Counted from the stretch's first letter, positions 15,579 to 24,366 are shown. The stretch: DNA of 64,000 nucleotides from Chloroflexota bacterium (GCA_029265355.1 JAJUJL010000001.1:186001-250000); one strand, 5' to 3'. Numbers and translations are program-made. Notes: generated by a model from the letters alone, not told the origin.

Positions 15579-17900
15579 CTATGCCGTTTCCGAAATTTCA
15601 TCGCTCTCTTTTACCAGTTCATCCAGCAGATACTGCTCCTCGCATTGCAGGCACTGGGCATGGCGCTTATCGGCTTGCACCAGCAAACCGCCGCAGGCGG
15701 GGCAGGCGACCGCCAGGGGGCGCTTCCAGGTGGTGAAATCGCAGTTTGGATAATTGGCGCAGCCGTAGAAAACCCGGCCTTTGCGCGTTTTTCGCTCCAC
15801 AATTTCGCCGCCATCCTTGGGACAGCGCGCGCCGGTCTTCTCCAACCAGGCTTCGGTGTAGCGGCAATCGGGAAAATTGCTGCAGGAGATAAACTTGCCG
15901 TAACGACCCCAGCGGATCACCAGGTCGTGCCCGCACTCCGGGCAGGCGCGCCCGATCGGTTCCGGGCCGGTCTTCACCTCCGGCATCTTTTCTTCAGCAC
16001 GTTGCACCTGCACAGAAAATGGATCGTAGAAGGCGCTGACGATTTTCACCCAATCGGCGTCGCCGGAGGCAATGCGATCCAGGTCTTCTTCCATGTGGGC
16101 AGTGAAATTGACGTCCACGATGTTGGGGAAATGCTCCGTGATCAGGTCATTGACCAGGAAGCCGGTCTCGGTGGGAGTGAGGCGCTTGTTGTCGCGCACC
16201 ACGTAACCGCGCTGTTGCAGCGTGGAAAGGATCGGCGCGTAGGTCGAGGGCCGCCCGATGCCGTTCTCTTCCAGCGTGCGTACCAGGCTGGCTTCCGAAA
16301 AGCGCGGCGGCGGCTGGGTGAAATGCTGCTCGGGCAGCAGCTTTTGCAGGTGTTGCACCTGGTTCTCTTCCAAGCCGGGCGGTATGCGCACATTTTCCTC
16401 ATCACCCTGGGCGTCTTCATCTTTTGTTTCTTCATACACCACCAGGTAACCCGGGAATTTTACGGTGGAGCCGGCGGCGCGCAGCAAGTATTCGTGAGCC
16501 TGGCCTTTACCGGTGACTTCGACCGAGAGCGTGTCGTAGACGGCGGCGGTAATCTGCGAGGCGACAAAGCGCTGCCAGATGAGCTGGTAGAGGCGGTACT
16601 GGTCGCGGTTCAGGTAGTCTTTCAAGCTCTCCGGCTGGCGCAACACGGAAGTGGGGCGCACGGCTTCGTGCGCCTCCTGCGCGCCGCGCGACCTGGTTTT
16701 GTACACCGGCGCCTCCGGCGGCAGGAACTTTTCGCCGTAGCGTTTACCGATGAACTGGCGCGCCTCAGCCTGGGCCAGCTCGGAGACGTTGGTCGAGTCG
16801 GTGCGCATGTAGGTGATCAAGCCCACCGCGCCGCCTTCGCCGAGGTCCACGCCTTCGTACAATGACTGCGCCAATCCCATGGTGCGCTTGGCGGTGTATC
16901 CCAGGCGACGAGAGGCTTCTTGCTGCAGCGTGCTGGTGGTGAACGGCGGGTTGGGGTTGCGGCGGCGCTCGCCGCGCTTGATGCGCGTGATGGTGTAGGC
17001 GGCAGCCTGCATGTCGGCAACCACCGGTTCCACCTGGGCGGCGCTCTTCAGCTCTGGCTCAGCCCCATCCAGGCGCGCCAGTTTGGCAACAAATTTCTCT
17101 TTACCGCCCTCGGGGCGCAGCTCGGCGGCAATCGTCCAATACTCCTCCGGCACGAAGGCCTGGATCTCACGCTCGCGCTCGACGATCAGGCGCAGCGCCA
17201 CCGACTGCACCCTGCCAGCCGACAACCGACCGCGCACTTTGCGCCACAGCAGCGGGCTCAGGTTGTAGCCCACCAGGCGATCCAGCACGCGCCGCGCCTG
17301 CTGGGCGTCGACCAGCGCCATATTGATCTGGCGCGGGTGCGAAAAAGCCTCAGCAACGGCTGGCTCGGTGATCTCATGGAAAACCACCCGGCGCGAGAGC
17401 TTGGGATCGATCTCAGCCGCCTCCACCAGGTGCCAGGCGATGGCCTCGCCTTCACGATCGGGGTCGGTCGCCAGATAGATCTCTTCGGCTTTCTTCGCCA
17501 AAGCCTTCAGCTCTTTGACCACCGGGCGTTTTTCGTTGGGCACGCGGTATTTCGGGGCGAAGCCGTTTTCCACATCCACCGAGAGCTGCGAGCGCAGCAG
17601 GTCGCGCACATGCCCCACCGAGGCGCGCACGGTGTATCCCTTGCCCAGGAAACGCCCCACGGTGCGCGCTTTGGCAGGCGATTCAACGATCACCAGTTTG
17701 CCGGAGCGCTGGGAGGCTTTGATCTCCTCTCGCGTTGGCGCAGGGATGCTTTCGTGTGCTTCGCTGCGCCCCATGCGGTAGATGTTTGTGCCGCACACCG
17801 GGCACACGCCGCGCGTGGCTGGCGCCCCAGCGCTATTGTAGATGGCTTCGGGACGGCTGATCTCTCGTTTGGTCTTGCATTTGACGCAATAGGCTTCCAC
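15579..17900 (-). CDS. topA: DNA topoisomerase I with extra N-terminal zinc ribbon
   Basis: The GTG at 17900 is preceded by AGGAGG at ideal spacing, giving 773 residues; the longer frame from 18008 overlaps manC and is rejected. Residues 1-50 form a small Cys-rich module (CVKCKTK, CPVCGTNIYRMG) like DUF5679, absent from E. coli TopA. Then comes the Toprim domain (KLVIVESPAKARTVGRFLGK, DPDREGEAIAWHL), the type IA core with the catalytic Tyr in GLITYMRTDSTN, and three C-terminal zinc motifs (CPECGHDL, CPKDGGEI, CPACGGLL), the last two-pair types partly divergent. It relaxes negative supercoils by single-strand passage. It is the last gene of the ffh operon, 32 bp after manC. Confidence 0.96.
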   Translation of the reverse strand: MEAYCVKCKTKREISRPEAIYNSAGAPATRGVCPVCGTNIYRMGRSEAHESIPAPTREEIKASQRSGKLVIVESPAKARTVGRFLGKGYTVRASVGHVRDLLRSQLSVDVENGFAPKYRVPNEKRPVVKELKALAKKAEEIYLATDPDREGEAIAWHLVEAAEIDPKLSRRVVFHEITEPAVAEAFSHPRQINMALVDAQQARRVLDRLVGYNLSPLLWRKVRGRLSAGRVQSVALRLIVEREREIQAFVPEEYWTIAAELRPEGGKEKFVAKLARLDGAEPELKSAAQVEPVVADMQAAAYTITRIKRGERRRNPNPPFTTSTLQQEASRRLGYTAKRTMGLAQSLYEGVDLGEGGAVGLITYMRTDSTNVSELAQAEARQFIGKRYGEKFLPPEAPVYKTRSRGAQEAHEAVRPTSVLRQPESLKDYLNRDQYRLYQLIWQRFVASQITAAVYDTLSVEVTGKGQAHEYLLRAAGSTVKFPGYLVVYEETKDEDAQGDEENVRIPPGLEENQVQHLQKLLPEQHFTQPPPRFSEASLVRTLEENGIGRPSTYAPILSTLQQRGYVVRDNKRLTPTETGFLVNDLITEHFPNIVDVNFTAHMEEDLDRIASGDADWVKIVSAFYDPFSVQVQRAEEKMPEVKTGPEPIGRACPECGHDLVIRWGRYGKFISCSNFPDCRYTEAWLEKTGARCPKDGGEIVERKTRKGRVFYGCANYPNCDFTTWKRPLAVACPACGGLLVQADKRHAQCLQCEEQYLLDELVKESDEISETA

Positions 17901-17932
17901 GTCGACCTCCTGTAAACACCGGTGCTCGCCGG

Positions 17933-19036
17933 TTAGATATACTCTGTTCCTTTTTTCTTGAGCTGGTCCACCACCTGGCGCACTTTTTGAGCCTGGTCTT
18001 TGCGGCACACCAGCAGCACGTCTCCGGTATCGACCACCACCAGGTCATCCACGCCGATGGTGACGATCAGGCGGTGCTCCTGGTTGACATACACCAGGGA
18101 CTGGCGGGTGTCCACGCCGATATGCTCGCCGCCCATGACGATATTGCCGTGTTCGTCGCTCTCCAACACATCGAAGAGCGAATCCCAACTGCCCACATCG
18201 CTCCAGCGCAGATCGTCAGCGGGAATGACCGCCACCTGGCGGGCTTTCTCCATGATGCCGTAATCAATGGTCACGGAGGCAAGTCCATCCCAGACCTGCT
18301 GCACCACCTGTTGTTGGTCAGCGCTGCCCCATACCCGGGCAATTTTCTGCAGCCCATGGTGCAGCTCAGGCATCTGCAGGCGCATTTCTTCCAGGATGCG
18401 GCTGCACTTCCACATAAACATGCCGGAATTCCAGGTGTGATCGCCGCTTTCCAGCATCTGGCGGGCATGCGCTTCATCTGGCTTTTCTTTGAAGCGCAGG
18501 GCGCGATAGACCGCTTTGCCGCGATAGCTGCCCAGCGCCTCGCCGCGCTGGATGTAGCCGTAACCCGTGGCGGGATAGGTTGGCTGGATGCCCAGCGTCA
18601 CCAGGTAATCATCCAGGGCCACGTCCTGGGCGGCTGCCAGCGCACGGCGGAAGTTCTCCTCGTTGCCGATGAAATGGTCCGAAGTGAGCACCGCCATGAC
18701 TGCCTGTGGGTCGTGCTGCTGCAAAGCCACTGCCGCCAGGCCAATAACCGAAGCTGTGCCGCGCGGCATGGGCTCGATGATGAAATTTTCGACTGGGATT
18801 TGATCGCACTGCTCTTGCAGCTCTGCCGCCTGCTCCTGGATAGTGACCACAAAAATGCGCTCATAGGGGAACAGCCCCAGCAAGCGCTCCACCGAGGTCT
18901 GGAACAGGCTGCGCTCTTCCAACAGGCGCAGCATCTGCTTGGGACGCGCTTTGCGCGACAGGGGCCACAGGCGTGTGCCGCCCCCGCCAGCCATGATCAC
19001 GGCGTAATAATGTTCATTCACCGGATTTTCTGCCAT
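17933..19036 (-). CDS. manC: mannose-1-phosphate guanylyltransferase
   Basis: The 367-residue protein has the nucleotidyltransferase motif AVIMAGGGGTRLWPLSRKAR with PKQML directly after, then FIIEPMPRGTA, and RFKEKPDEA, YPATGYGYIQRG, WNSGMFMWK, and ends in a mannose-6-phosphate-isomerase-like cupin start (VVVDTGDVLLVCRKD) without the full isomerase domain. It makes GDP-mannose from mannose-1-phosphate and GTP for glycan synthesis. Its ATG shares one base with the dprA stop (TAATG), so the genes are translationally linked. Presence within a translation/DNA operon looks like genomic convenience. Confidence 0.93.
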   Translation of the reverse strand: MAENPVNEHYYAVIMAGGGGTRLWPLSRKARPKQMLRLLEERSLFQTSVERLLGLFPYERIFVVTIQEQAAELQEQCDQIPVENFIIEPMPRGTASVIGLAAVALQQHDPQAVMAVLTSDHFIGNEENFRRALAAAQDVALDDYLVTLGIQPTYPATGYGYIQRGEALGSYRGKAVYRALRFKEKPDEAHARQMLESGDHTWNSGMFMWKCSRILEEMRLQMPELHHGLQKIARVWGSADQQQVVQQVWDGLASVTIDYGIMEKARQVAVIPADDLRWSDVGSWDSLFDVLESDEHGNIVMGGEHIGVDTRQSLVYVNQEHRLIVTIGVDDLVVVDTGDVLLVCRKDQAQKVRQVVDQLKKKGTEYI

Positions 19037-20151
19037 TATTCACCTGCCGAATAAGCAGCGCGGCTTTCGCCCACTGCCACGTAGTGCATACTACCAACCT
19101 GTTTCACCATGCCCTTCAATTCCATCATGGTCAACGTCGCGGTGACCTGCTCGATGGGCATGCCTGCCTGGGCGCGCAGATCATCCACATGCACCGGCTC
19201 GCGGCCCAGCAGCTTGATCAACTGCGCTTCGGTCGGATCGGAGGGCAGCGCCTGGCGCGCTTCACGCCGCTCCAGCCCCAGGGTTAAGTCCAACACTTCC
19301 AGGATCTCTTTTGGATCGAGCAGCGGCCTGGCGCCGTTCTGGATCAGCCGGTTGGTGCCGATACTCTGAGGAGCCAGGATGCTGCCGGGCACGGCAAACA
19401 CATCCCGCCCCTGATCAGCGGCAAAACCGGCGGTGATCAGCGCACCGCTGCGCTCGCCGGCCTCGATGATCACCACCGCCAGGGAAAGCCCCGAAATAAT
19501 GCGATTGCGCGGTGGGAAATTGACCCCATCCGGCGGCGTGCCAGGCGGGTAATCGCTGATCACTGCACCCTGCCCCTGGATGGCCTCGGCCAAGCGGCGA
19601 TGCTCCGGCGGGTAGATGCGATCCACGCCGCTGCCCAGGACCGCCAGTGTGCGCCCGCCTGCATTCAACGCCGCCTGGTGGGCAGCGGCGTCCACGCCGC
19701 GCGCCAGCCCACTGACCACGCTGACGCCGCTGCGCGCCAGCAGGGAAGCGATCTCTTCGGTCACTTGCCGCCCATAGGCGCTCACCCGCCGGGTACCAAC
19801 CACCGCCACCGCCCAATCGTCTTCCGGCTGGATGCGCCCGCGCACATAAATCACCGGTGGGGGCTGGTCGATCTCTTTCAGGCGGCGCGGGTAGCCTTCA
19901 TCTTCCCAGGTCAGCACCTGGATGCCTTGATTCTGAATGCGCTCCCAGATGGCATCCAGGGACACTTCCGAGCGCACCTTCACCAGGCTCTCGACCAGCT
20001 TGCTGCTCAGTCCAGCGGCCTGCAACTCCCTGGCAGGCGCGAGCCAGGCGCGTTCGAGATCGCCAAATGCCTGCAGCAGGGCGCGCAAACGCACGGCGCC
20101 GATGCCTTTGACAAGGTTGAAACCAACCCAAAATCGTTTGCTGTCGCTCAC
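19036..20151 (-). CDS. dprA: DNA-processing protein DprA
   Basis: With the GTG at 20151 the product is 371 residues and begins MSDSKRFWVGFNLVKGIG, the usual DprA N-terminus. An ATG at 20223, four bases after rimM, with AGGA seven bases upstream, is a possible longer start. The Rossmann-like core shows AVAVVGTRRVSAYGRQVTEE, VVSGLARGVDAAAHQAAL, LAVLGSGVDRIYPPEH and FPPRNRIISGLS, and a C-terminal winged-helix part follows (PTEAQLIKLLG). DprA loads RecA on incoming single-stranded DNA in transformation. Its presence is a marker, but no other competence genes are in this window. Confidence 0.93.
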   Translation of the reverse strand: MSDSKRFWVGFNLVKGIGAVRLRALLQAFGDLERAWLAPARELQAAGLSSKLVESLVKVRSEVSLDAIWERIQNQGIQVLTWEDEGYPRRLKEIDQPPPVIYVRGRIQPEDDWAVAVVGTRRVSAYGRQVTEEIASLLARSGVSVVSGLARGVDAAAHQAALNAGGRTLAVLGSGVDRIYPPEHRRLAEAIQGQGAVISDYPPGTPPDGVNFPPRNRIISGLSLAVVIIEAGERSGALITAGFAADQGRDVFAVPGSILAPQSIGTNRLIQNGARPLLDPKEILEVLDLTLGLERREARQALPSDPTEAQLIKLLGREPVHVDDLRAQAGMPIEQVTATLTMMELKGMVKQVGSMHYVAVGESRAAYSAGE

Positions 20152-20226
20152 GTGATTGACCTGGATGAGTTCCGTCCGAGAGTCTGCAAAAATCGGGGTG
20201 AGAATACCACACCCGAATCTCATCTG

Positions 20227-20817
20227 TCAATCCTGCTCGTCGTCTGCATCCTCCGGCAGCAAGCCCGGTATGGGGCGCACAGTGATCACCCCGGCCTGCA
20301 AATCGATACGCGGCACAAATTCCTCCACAATCGGGATGAGCGCCTGCGGGCCGAAGTCCGGGCGCACCACCAGCACATCGCTGGCGCCGCCAGTCTCCAG
20401 AATTTCGACCACCCGCCCCAGGCGGCGACCGTCTTCGGTCAACACCGTCAGGTCGAGAAGCTGATGGTGGTAATACTCCCCCTCCGGAAGGGCAGGCTGG
20501 TCACTTGCGCGCACAAACACAATCAGGTTGCGCAAGGCGCCGGCTTCTTCGGGTGTGTGGTAGCCATCGAAGGCCAATAGCAGGTGATTGTGGTGCGTGC
20601 GCCGGCTGCGAATGCGCAGGGGCAGGTGGTCGTCGCCCAGGTACACCTGCGTGCCCTTGCGCAGCCGTTCCGGAAAGTCGGTCAGGATCTCGAAAATGAT
20701 CTCGCCTTTCAAACCGTGGGCTCGGCGCAGCCTGCCAACCGCCAAATACACAGGCTCGCCGGGCGAGGGCGAGCCTGTTGGCTGCGAGGTAGGCTGGTTA
20801 TCGGAGCGCTCGCTCAT
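20227..20817 (-). CDS. rimM: ribosome maturation factor RimM
   Basis: The ATG at 20817 overlaps the khpA stop (ATGA), giving 196 residues with a disordered Ser/Pro-rich start. RimM motifs follow: VGRLRRAHGLKGEIIFEILT, the PRC-barrel part with PEGEYYHHQLLDLTVLTEDG and GRVVEILETGGASDVLVV. RimM binds S19 and helps assemble the 30S head. It is in the standard order rpsP-khpA-rimM, but the usual next gene trmD is replaced by dprA. Confidence 0.92.
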   Translation of the reverse strand: MSERSDNQPTSQPTGSPSPGEPVYLAVGRLRRAHGLKGEIIFEILTDFPERLRKGTQVYLGDDHLPLRIRSRRTHHNHLLLAFDGYHTPEEAGALRNLIVFVRASDQPALPEGEYYHHQLLDLTVLTEDGRRLGRVVEILETGGASDVLVVRPDFGPQALIPIVEEFVPRIDLQAGVITVRPIPGLLPEDADDEQD

Positions 20818-21050
20818 CGCGGGTCTTCGACATCCAGTATGGCGCGTTTGCCATCCTGGGCGGCTGCCACGCGCAGCAGTGTGCGCATGGCATTCGCCAC
20901 ACGCCCATTCTTGCCGATCACGCGGCCCATATCTTCCTTGGCAACGCGCAGCCTGACGACAAACTGCCCGCCGCGCCGCTCCTGGACAACCTTCACCTGG
21001 CTTGGATCTTCCACCAGGGAGGTGGCGATAAATTCGATCAGTTCTTTCAC
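20814..21050 (-). CDS. khpA: KH-domain RNA-binding protein KhpA
   Basis: The GTG at 21050 has GGAGG five bases upstream and gives 78 residues (MKELIEFIATSLVEDPSQVK), the usual length of KhpA/YlqC. The KH motif GRVIGKNGRVANAMRTLL is intact. KhpA binds RNA, with KhpB, in cell elongation and division control in Firmicutes. It lies between rpsP and rimM, as in Bacillus. Another GTG at 21065 is in frame but poorly spaced from the RBS. Confidence 0.92.
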   Translation of the reverse strand: MKELIEFIATSLVEDPSQVKVVQERRGGQFVVRLRVAKEDMGRVIGKNGRVANAMRTLLRVAAAQDGKRAILDVEDPR

Positions 21051-21129
21051 TGCGTCCTCCCTCACTCAATCGCTCATTGCGCCGGCGCTAAAACAACCGG
21101 CAGGGCTGGCGGTGCACGATGGCAGGCGA

Positions 21130-21477
21130 CTAGCGAGTGGCTTCGGTTTTCTGAGTGGTGTTGCGCGCTGCCTCGGCGGCTGCGGCCTCTTGCAGCAAGA
21201 CTTCCAACGACTCGCCCTGTTTGAAGCGCTCGTAGCGCTGGTAGAATCCAGCCGACTTGAGCACCTGTTCGACCGAGTCGCTCGGCTGGGCGCCGTTCTT
21301 CAGCCATTGATACAGGCGATCTTCGTTCAACTGGATAGTCGCCGGGTTGGTGCGCGGGTTGTAAAACCCCAGGATCTCCAGGAAACGCCCATCGCGCGGG
21401 CTTTCCTTGTCAGCGGCAACGATGCGGTAGCTGGGCTGCGCTTTTGCGCCAATGCGGCGCAAGCGAATACGAACCAT
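21130..21477 (-). CDS. rpsP: 30S ribosomal protein S16
   Basis: The 115-residue product starts at the ATG at 21477 (MVRIRLRRIGAKAQPSYRIV) with AAGGAG upstream. ESPRDGRFLEILGFYNPRTN is the conserved S16 core. A C-terminal tail of about 30 residues rich in Ala and Glu extends beyond the compact S16 fold, as in several non-enteric bacteria. Located directly after ffh. Confidence 0.97.
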   Translation of the reverse strand: MVRIRLRRIGAKAQPSYRIVAADKESPRDGRFLEILGFYNPRTNPATIQLNEDRLYQWLKNGAQPSDSVEQVLKSAGFYQRYERFKQGESLEVLLQEAAAAEAARNTTQKTEATR

Positions 21478-21584
21478 GGTTAATCTCCTTCGATATCTTT
21501 CTTCTAACGTATGCTCACCCGCAGGCTGCCAGCAGGAGGGGACGCTGAAGGGGGCGTCTGCCAGCCATGCCTGGAGAGGCGAGG

Positions 21585-22907
21585 TCAACCAAACAAGCGC
21601 GGCAGGCCGCGCATGCCCGATTTCTTAATGGTTTTGAACATTTTTTGTGCATCGCGAAACTGCTTCATCAGGCGGTTCACGTCCTGCACTTCGGTGCCCG
21701 AGCCGCGAGCGATGCGCCGGCGGCGGCTGGCGTTCAAGATATCCGGGCGGCGGCGTTCCGCCGGTGTCATCGAGTTGATGATCGCCTCGGTCATCTTGAG
21801 CTGCTTCTCGGCCTCTTTCGGATCCACCTGGCGGGCAAGCTGTCCCATGCCGCCCGGCAGCATCTCCAGCAATTGGCCCAAAGGCCCCATTTTGCGCACC
21901 TGGCGAAGCTGGTTGGCAAAGTCCTCCAGGGTGAACTCGCCCGACATCAACCGCGCCGCCTGCTCCTGGGCGGCTTTTTGATCCAGGGCTGATTCGGCGC
22001 GCTCGATCAGGCCGATCAGGTCACCCATGCCCAGGATGCGCGAAGACAGCCGTCCCGGGTCATAGACCTCCATGGCATCCAGCGCTTCGCCGGTGCCCAG
22101 GAACTTGATCGGAACGCCGGTGACGCTGCGGATGGAGATGGCCGCGCCGCCACGGGCGTCGCCGTCCATCTTGGTCAGCACCAACCCGCTCAGCGGTATG
22201 GCATCGCGAAAACCCTTGGCGATGTTGACCGCTTCCTGACCGATCATCGAATCGACCACCAGCAACGTCTCGGCAATCTCCACTTTGGAGCGAATGGCGC
22301 TCAATTCATCCATCAAAGCCTGGTCGAGCTGCGAGCGCCCGGCGGTGTCCAGGATCAAGACGGTGTAGCCGCCTTTCTTGCCCTGTTCGAAGGCGCGGGC
22401 TGCCAGGTCAGGCGGCTTGACGCCCTGCTCGAAGACCACCGGTACGTTCAAGCGCTCACCCAGCGTCTCGAGCTGGCGCACAGCCGCCGGGCGGTACGGA
22501 TCGCACGCCACCAGCATGACGCGCTCACCCTGCGAACGCAGCAGGCGGGCGATCTTGCCGGCCGCGGTGGTTTTGCCCGAGCCCTGCAGACCAACCAGCA
22601 TGACGACACGCGGCTTGGCGCCGGACAGGTTGAGCCGTTCTGGCTCGCCCAGCGTCTTGATCAACTCCTCGTTGACAATTTTGACCACCTGCTGGCCGGG
22701 ATTCAGGGCGCGCGACACTTCGTGCCCCACGGCGCGTTCGCGCACGCGGGCGACGAAGTCTTTGACCACGGCGTAGTTGACATCCGCTTCCAACAGCGCC
22801 AGGCGCACTTCGCGCATCGCTAAGTCGACATCGGCTTCGGAGAGCTTGCCGCGGCGGCGCAGTTCCTTGAATACGTTTTCCAGTCGTTCAGTCAGGTTCT
22901 CGAACAA
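21585..22907 (-). CDS. ffh: signal recognition particle protein Ffh
   Basis: A TTG at 22907 preceded by AGGA seven bases away gives 440 residues starting MFENLTERLENVFKELRR, the normal Ffh N-terminus; the ATG at 22970 lies at the promoter and is unlikely. The NG domain has VMLVGLQGSGKTTAAGKIAR, DTAGRSQLDQ and LTKMDGDARGG. The Met-rich M domain follows (LLEMLPGGMGQL, RRRRIARGSGTEVQDVNRL). Ffh with SRP RNA targets membrane proteins co-translationally. It heads the operon down to topA, driven by the promoter at 22974-23002. Confidence 0.97.
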   Translation of the reverse strand: MFENLTERLENVFKELRRRGKLSEADVDLAMREVRLALLEADVNYAVVKDFVARVRERAVGHEVSRALNPGQQVVKIVNEELIKTLGEPERLNLSGAKPRVVMLVGLQGSGKTTAAGKIARLLRSQGERVMLVACDPYRPAAVRQLETLGERLNVPVVFEQGVKPPDLAARAFEQGKKGGYTVLILDTAGRSQLDQALMDELSAIRSKVEIAETLLVVDSMIGQEAVNIAKGFRDAIPLSGLVLTKMDGDARGGAAISIRSVTGVPIKFLGTGEALDAMEVYDPGRLSSRILGMGDLIGLIERAESALDQKAAQEQAARLMSGEFTLEDFANQLRQVRKMGPLGQLLEMLPGGMGQLARQVDPKEAEKQLKMTEAIINSMTPAERRRPDILNASRRRRIARGSGTEVQDVNRLMKQFRDAQKMFKTIKKSGMRGLPRLFG

Positions 22908-22934
22908 AGCAGTATCCTGGTTTAGGCTTAACCC

Positions 22935-22967
22935 ATGCAAAAACCTGCAAGGCTGGGCGTCTTGCAG
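22935..22967 (-). promoter_or_regulatory. leader hairpin with T-run before ffh (attenuator-like)
   Basis: On the minus strand CTGCAAG (22967-22961) pairs with CTTGCAG (22951-22945) around a 9-nt loop, and GTTTTTG follows. It begins at about the predicted +1 and ends 28 bp before the ffh TTG. It could be an attenuator or a 5' stabilising stem. Confidence 0.5.
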
Positions 22968-22973
22968 CACTGC

Positions 22974-23002
22974 ATTTTAATGGCAATGGCGATTAAATGC
23001 AA
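22974..23002 (-). promoter_or_regulatory. promoter of the ffh-topA operon
   Basis: Minus-strand TTGCAT (23002-22997) and TAAAAT (22979-22974) are spaced by 17 bp. The predicted start lies near 22967, giving a leader of about 60 nt. Confidence 0.6.
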
Positions 23003-23096
23003 GGATAGCGGTTTTATTGGGGCAAGGTCTTAACAAGCGTGCAGATGTCGCTGCGAGCTGCCGCAGGTTGCAACGTGACAGCCCACTTGCCAGCAA

Positions 23097-23140
23097 GGGG
23101 ATTGCTTCAGCCAGCAAAGAACGCTGGCTACCCAATGACA
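23097..23140. repeat. 44-bp interspersed hairpin repeat, copy 2
   Basis: The element reads GGGGATTGCTTC at the left and CCAATGACA at the right, with a perfect 7-bp stem AGCCAGC/GCTGGCT and 7-nt loop. Relative to copy 1 (12199-12242, opposite orientation) two base pairs of the stem differ on both arms. The remainder of the gap 23003-23366 before degV shows no gene. Confidence 0.75.
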
Positions 23141-23366
23141 GGCACGAATATCGACTCGATGCCAGGCGAATTTGTCAAGGCCGTGTTTCGCCGATGTTTG
23201 AATCATTTTCGTAACTTTATCCAGGGCTGTGGGGTTATTTATATGGCGCGGCTATCATCCATTTATTTTTCTGCTCGTTAATGCCACAGTTTGTCAGCGC
23301 TTTGGCGTGTATTTGAACAGGCGCTGCCTGTCAAGCACCCCACACCACACTCTATCCGGAGGACTT

Positions 23367-24215
23367 ATGTCAAAAATTGTGCTCGTGACCGACTCTACCG
23401 CCGGTATCCCTGCTGAGCTGGTCGAAAAATATCATATCCAAGTCGCCCCTCAAATTCTGGTCTGGGGAGATAAAACTTACCGCGACGGTGTGGACATCAA
23501 GCCCGATGCGTTCTACGCTCGACTGGAAACCGAGAGCATTATGCCCACCACCTCGCAAGCGACCATCGGCGATTTCAAGCAAATCTTTACCCAGGCAGTT
23601 GAGCAAGGCGATCAGGTTCTGGCGGTGCTGCTTTCCAACAAACTATCTGGCACCATTGATTCGGCGCTGCAGGCGCGCGAGATGCTACCCGGTGCGCAGA
23701 TCGAGATTGTCGACTCGCAAACCGTCGCCATGGCGCTGGGTTTCCTGGCGCTGCACGCCGCTCGCGCCATCGAGCAAGGCGCCAACCTGGCGGAGGCCAA
23801 AGCGCTGGTCGAAAAAGCACGCGCCAACGTGGGTGTAGTATTTGCCGTGGATACGCTGGAATTCTTGCACCGCGGCGGGCGCATCGGCGGCGCCAGCCGC
23901 TTCCTGGGCACGTTGCTCAACTTCAAACCCATCCTGGAAGTGCGCGGCGGCAAGGTGGAGGCGGTTGAACGCGTGCGCACGCGCAAGAAATCGCTGCAGC
24001 GGGTTGTAGAACTGGTCGAGGAACGAATCGGCGGACGCAAACCCGTGCGCCTGGCGACCCTGCACGCGGCTGCCCCCGAAGACGCCCAGGAGCTGCTCGA
24101 CATGGCCTCCGCTCGTATCGAGGCGGTCGAAAGACTCTTCTCCGAGGTGAGCCCGGTGATCGGCACACACGCCGGCCCTGGTACGGTCGGGCTGGTGTAC
24201 ATGGCTGGTATGTAG
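23367..24215 (+). CDS. DegV family fatty-acid-binding protein
   Basis: The ATG at 23367 with GGAGGA five bases upstream gives 282 residues. The start MSKIVLVTDSTAGIP and TSQATIGDFKQIF, then LSNKLSGTIDSALQAREM, VDTLEFLHRGGRIGGASRF and LNFKPILEVRGGKVEAVERV are classical DegV motifs; Thr and Ser residues in these loops contact the fatty-acid carboxylate. DegV (FakB-like) proteins present fatty acids to the FakA kinase for phosphorylation in many Gram-positives; FakA is not in this window. Single-gene unit with its own terminator. Confidence 0.92.
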   Translation: MSKIVLVTDSTAGIPAELVEKYHIQVAPQILVWGDKTYRDGVDIKPDAFYARLETESIMPTTSQATIGDFKQIFTQAVEQGDQVLAVLLSNKLSGTIDSALQAREMLPGAQIEIVDSQTVAMALGFLALHAARAIEQGANLAEAKALVEKARANVGVVFAVDTLEFLHRGGRIGGASRFLGTLLNFKPILEVRGGKVEAVERVRTRKKSLQRVVELVEERIGGRKPVRLATLHAAAPEDAQELLDMASARIEAVERLFSEVSPVIGTHAGPGTVGLVYMAGM

Positions 24216-24241
24216 ACCGGTTGTTCATACAACGATCACAT

Positions 24242-24276
24242 GCGGTCCATTTGCACTGAATGGGCCGCTTTGTTTT
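24242..24276 (+). terminator. intrinsic terminator after degV
   Basis: GCGGTCCATT (24242-24251) pairs with AATGGGCCGC (24259-24268; one G-T wobble) and is followed by TTTGTTTT. Confidence 0.85.
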
Positions 24277-24303
24277 CGACCACGTGCTGCCGATCGAAAT
24301 GCC

Positions 24304-24366
24304 ATCCGCAGATTGCGCAGAATTTCGCAGGTAAGACAAGGTATTTCATACCTGTCTTCTGCGGAT
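24304..24366. repeat. nested inverted repeat upstream of the ParB/SerK-like gene
   Basis: An outer 9-bp arm ATCCGCAGA/TCTGCGGAT (24304-24312/24358-24366) encloses an inner stem AAGACA-A-GGTA/TACCTGTCTT (24333-24343/24349-24358) with TTTCA loop and one bulged A; the inner arm abuts the outer. It ends 24 bp before the TATAAT of the next gene and could be an operator or repeat-type palindrome. Confidence 0.55.

Noticed and set aside
17900-18008. Longer N-terminus of topA from an ATG at 18008
   Set aside because: It would overlap manC by 76 bp and lacks an RBS. The GTG at 17900 has AGGAGG.
20151-20223. Extra N-terminal 24 residues on DprA
   Set aside because: The ATG at 20223 has a usable RBS, but the added residues do not resemble DprA, and the GTG at 20151 gives the standard family start. 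Kept as an alternative only.
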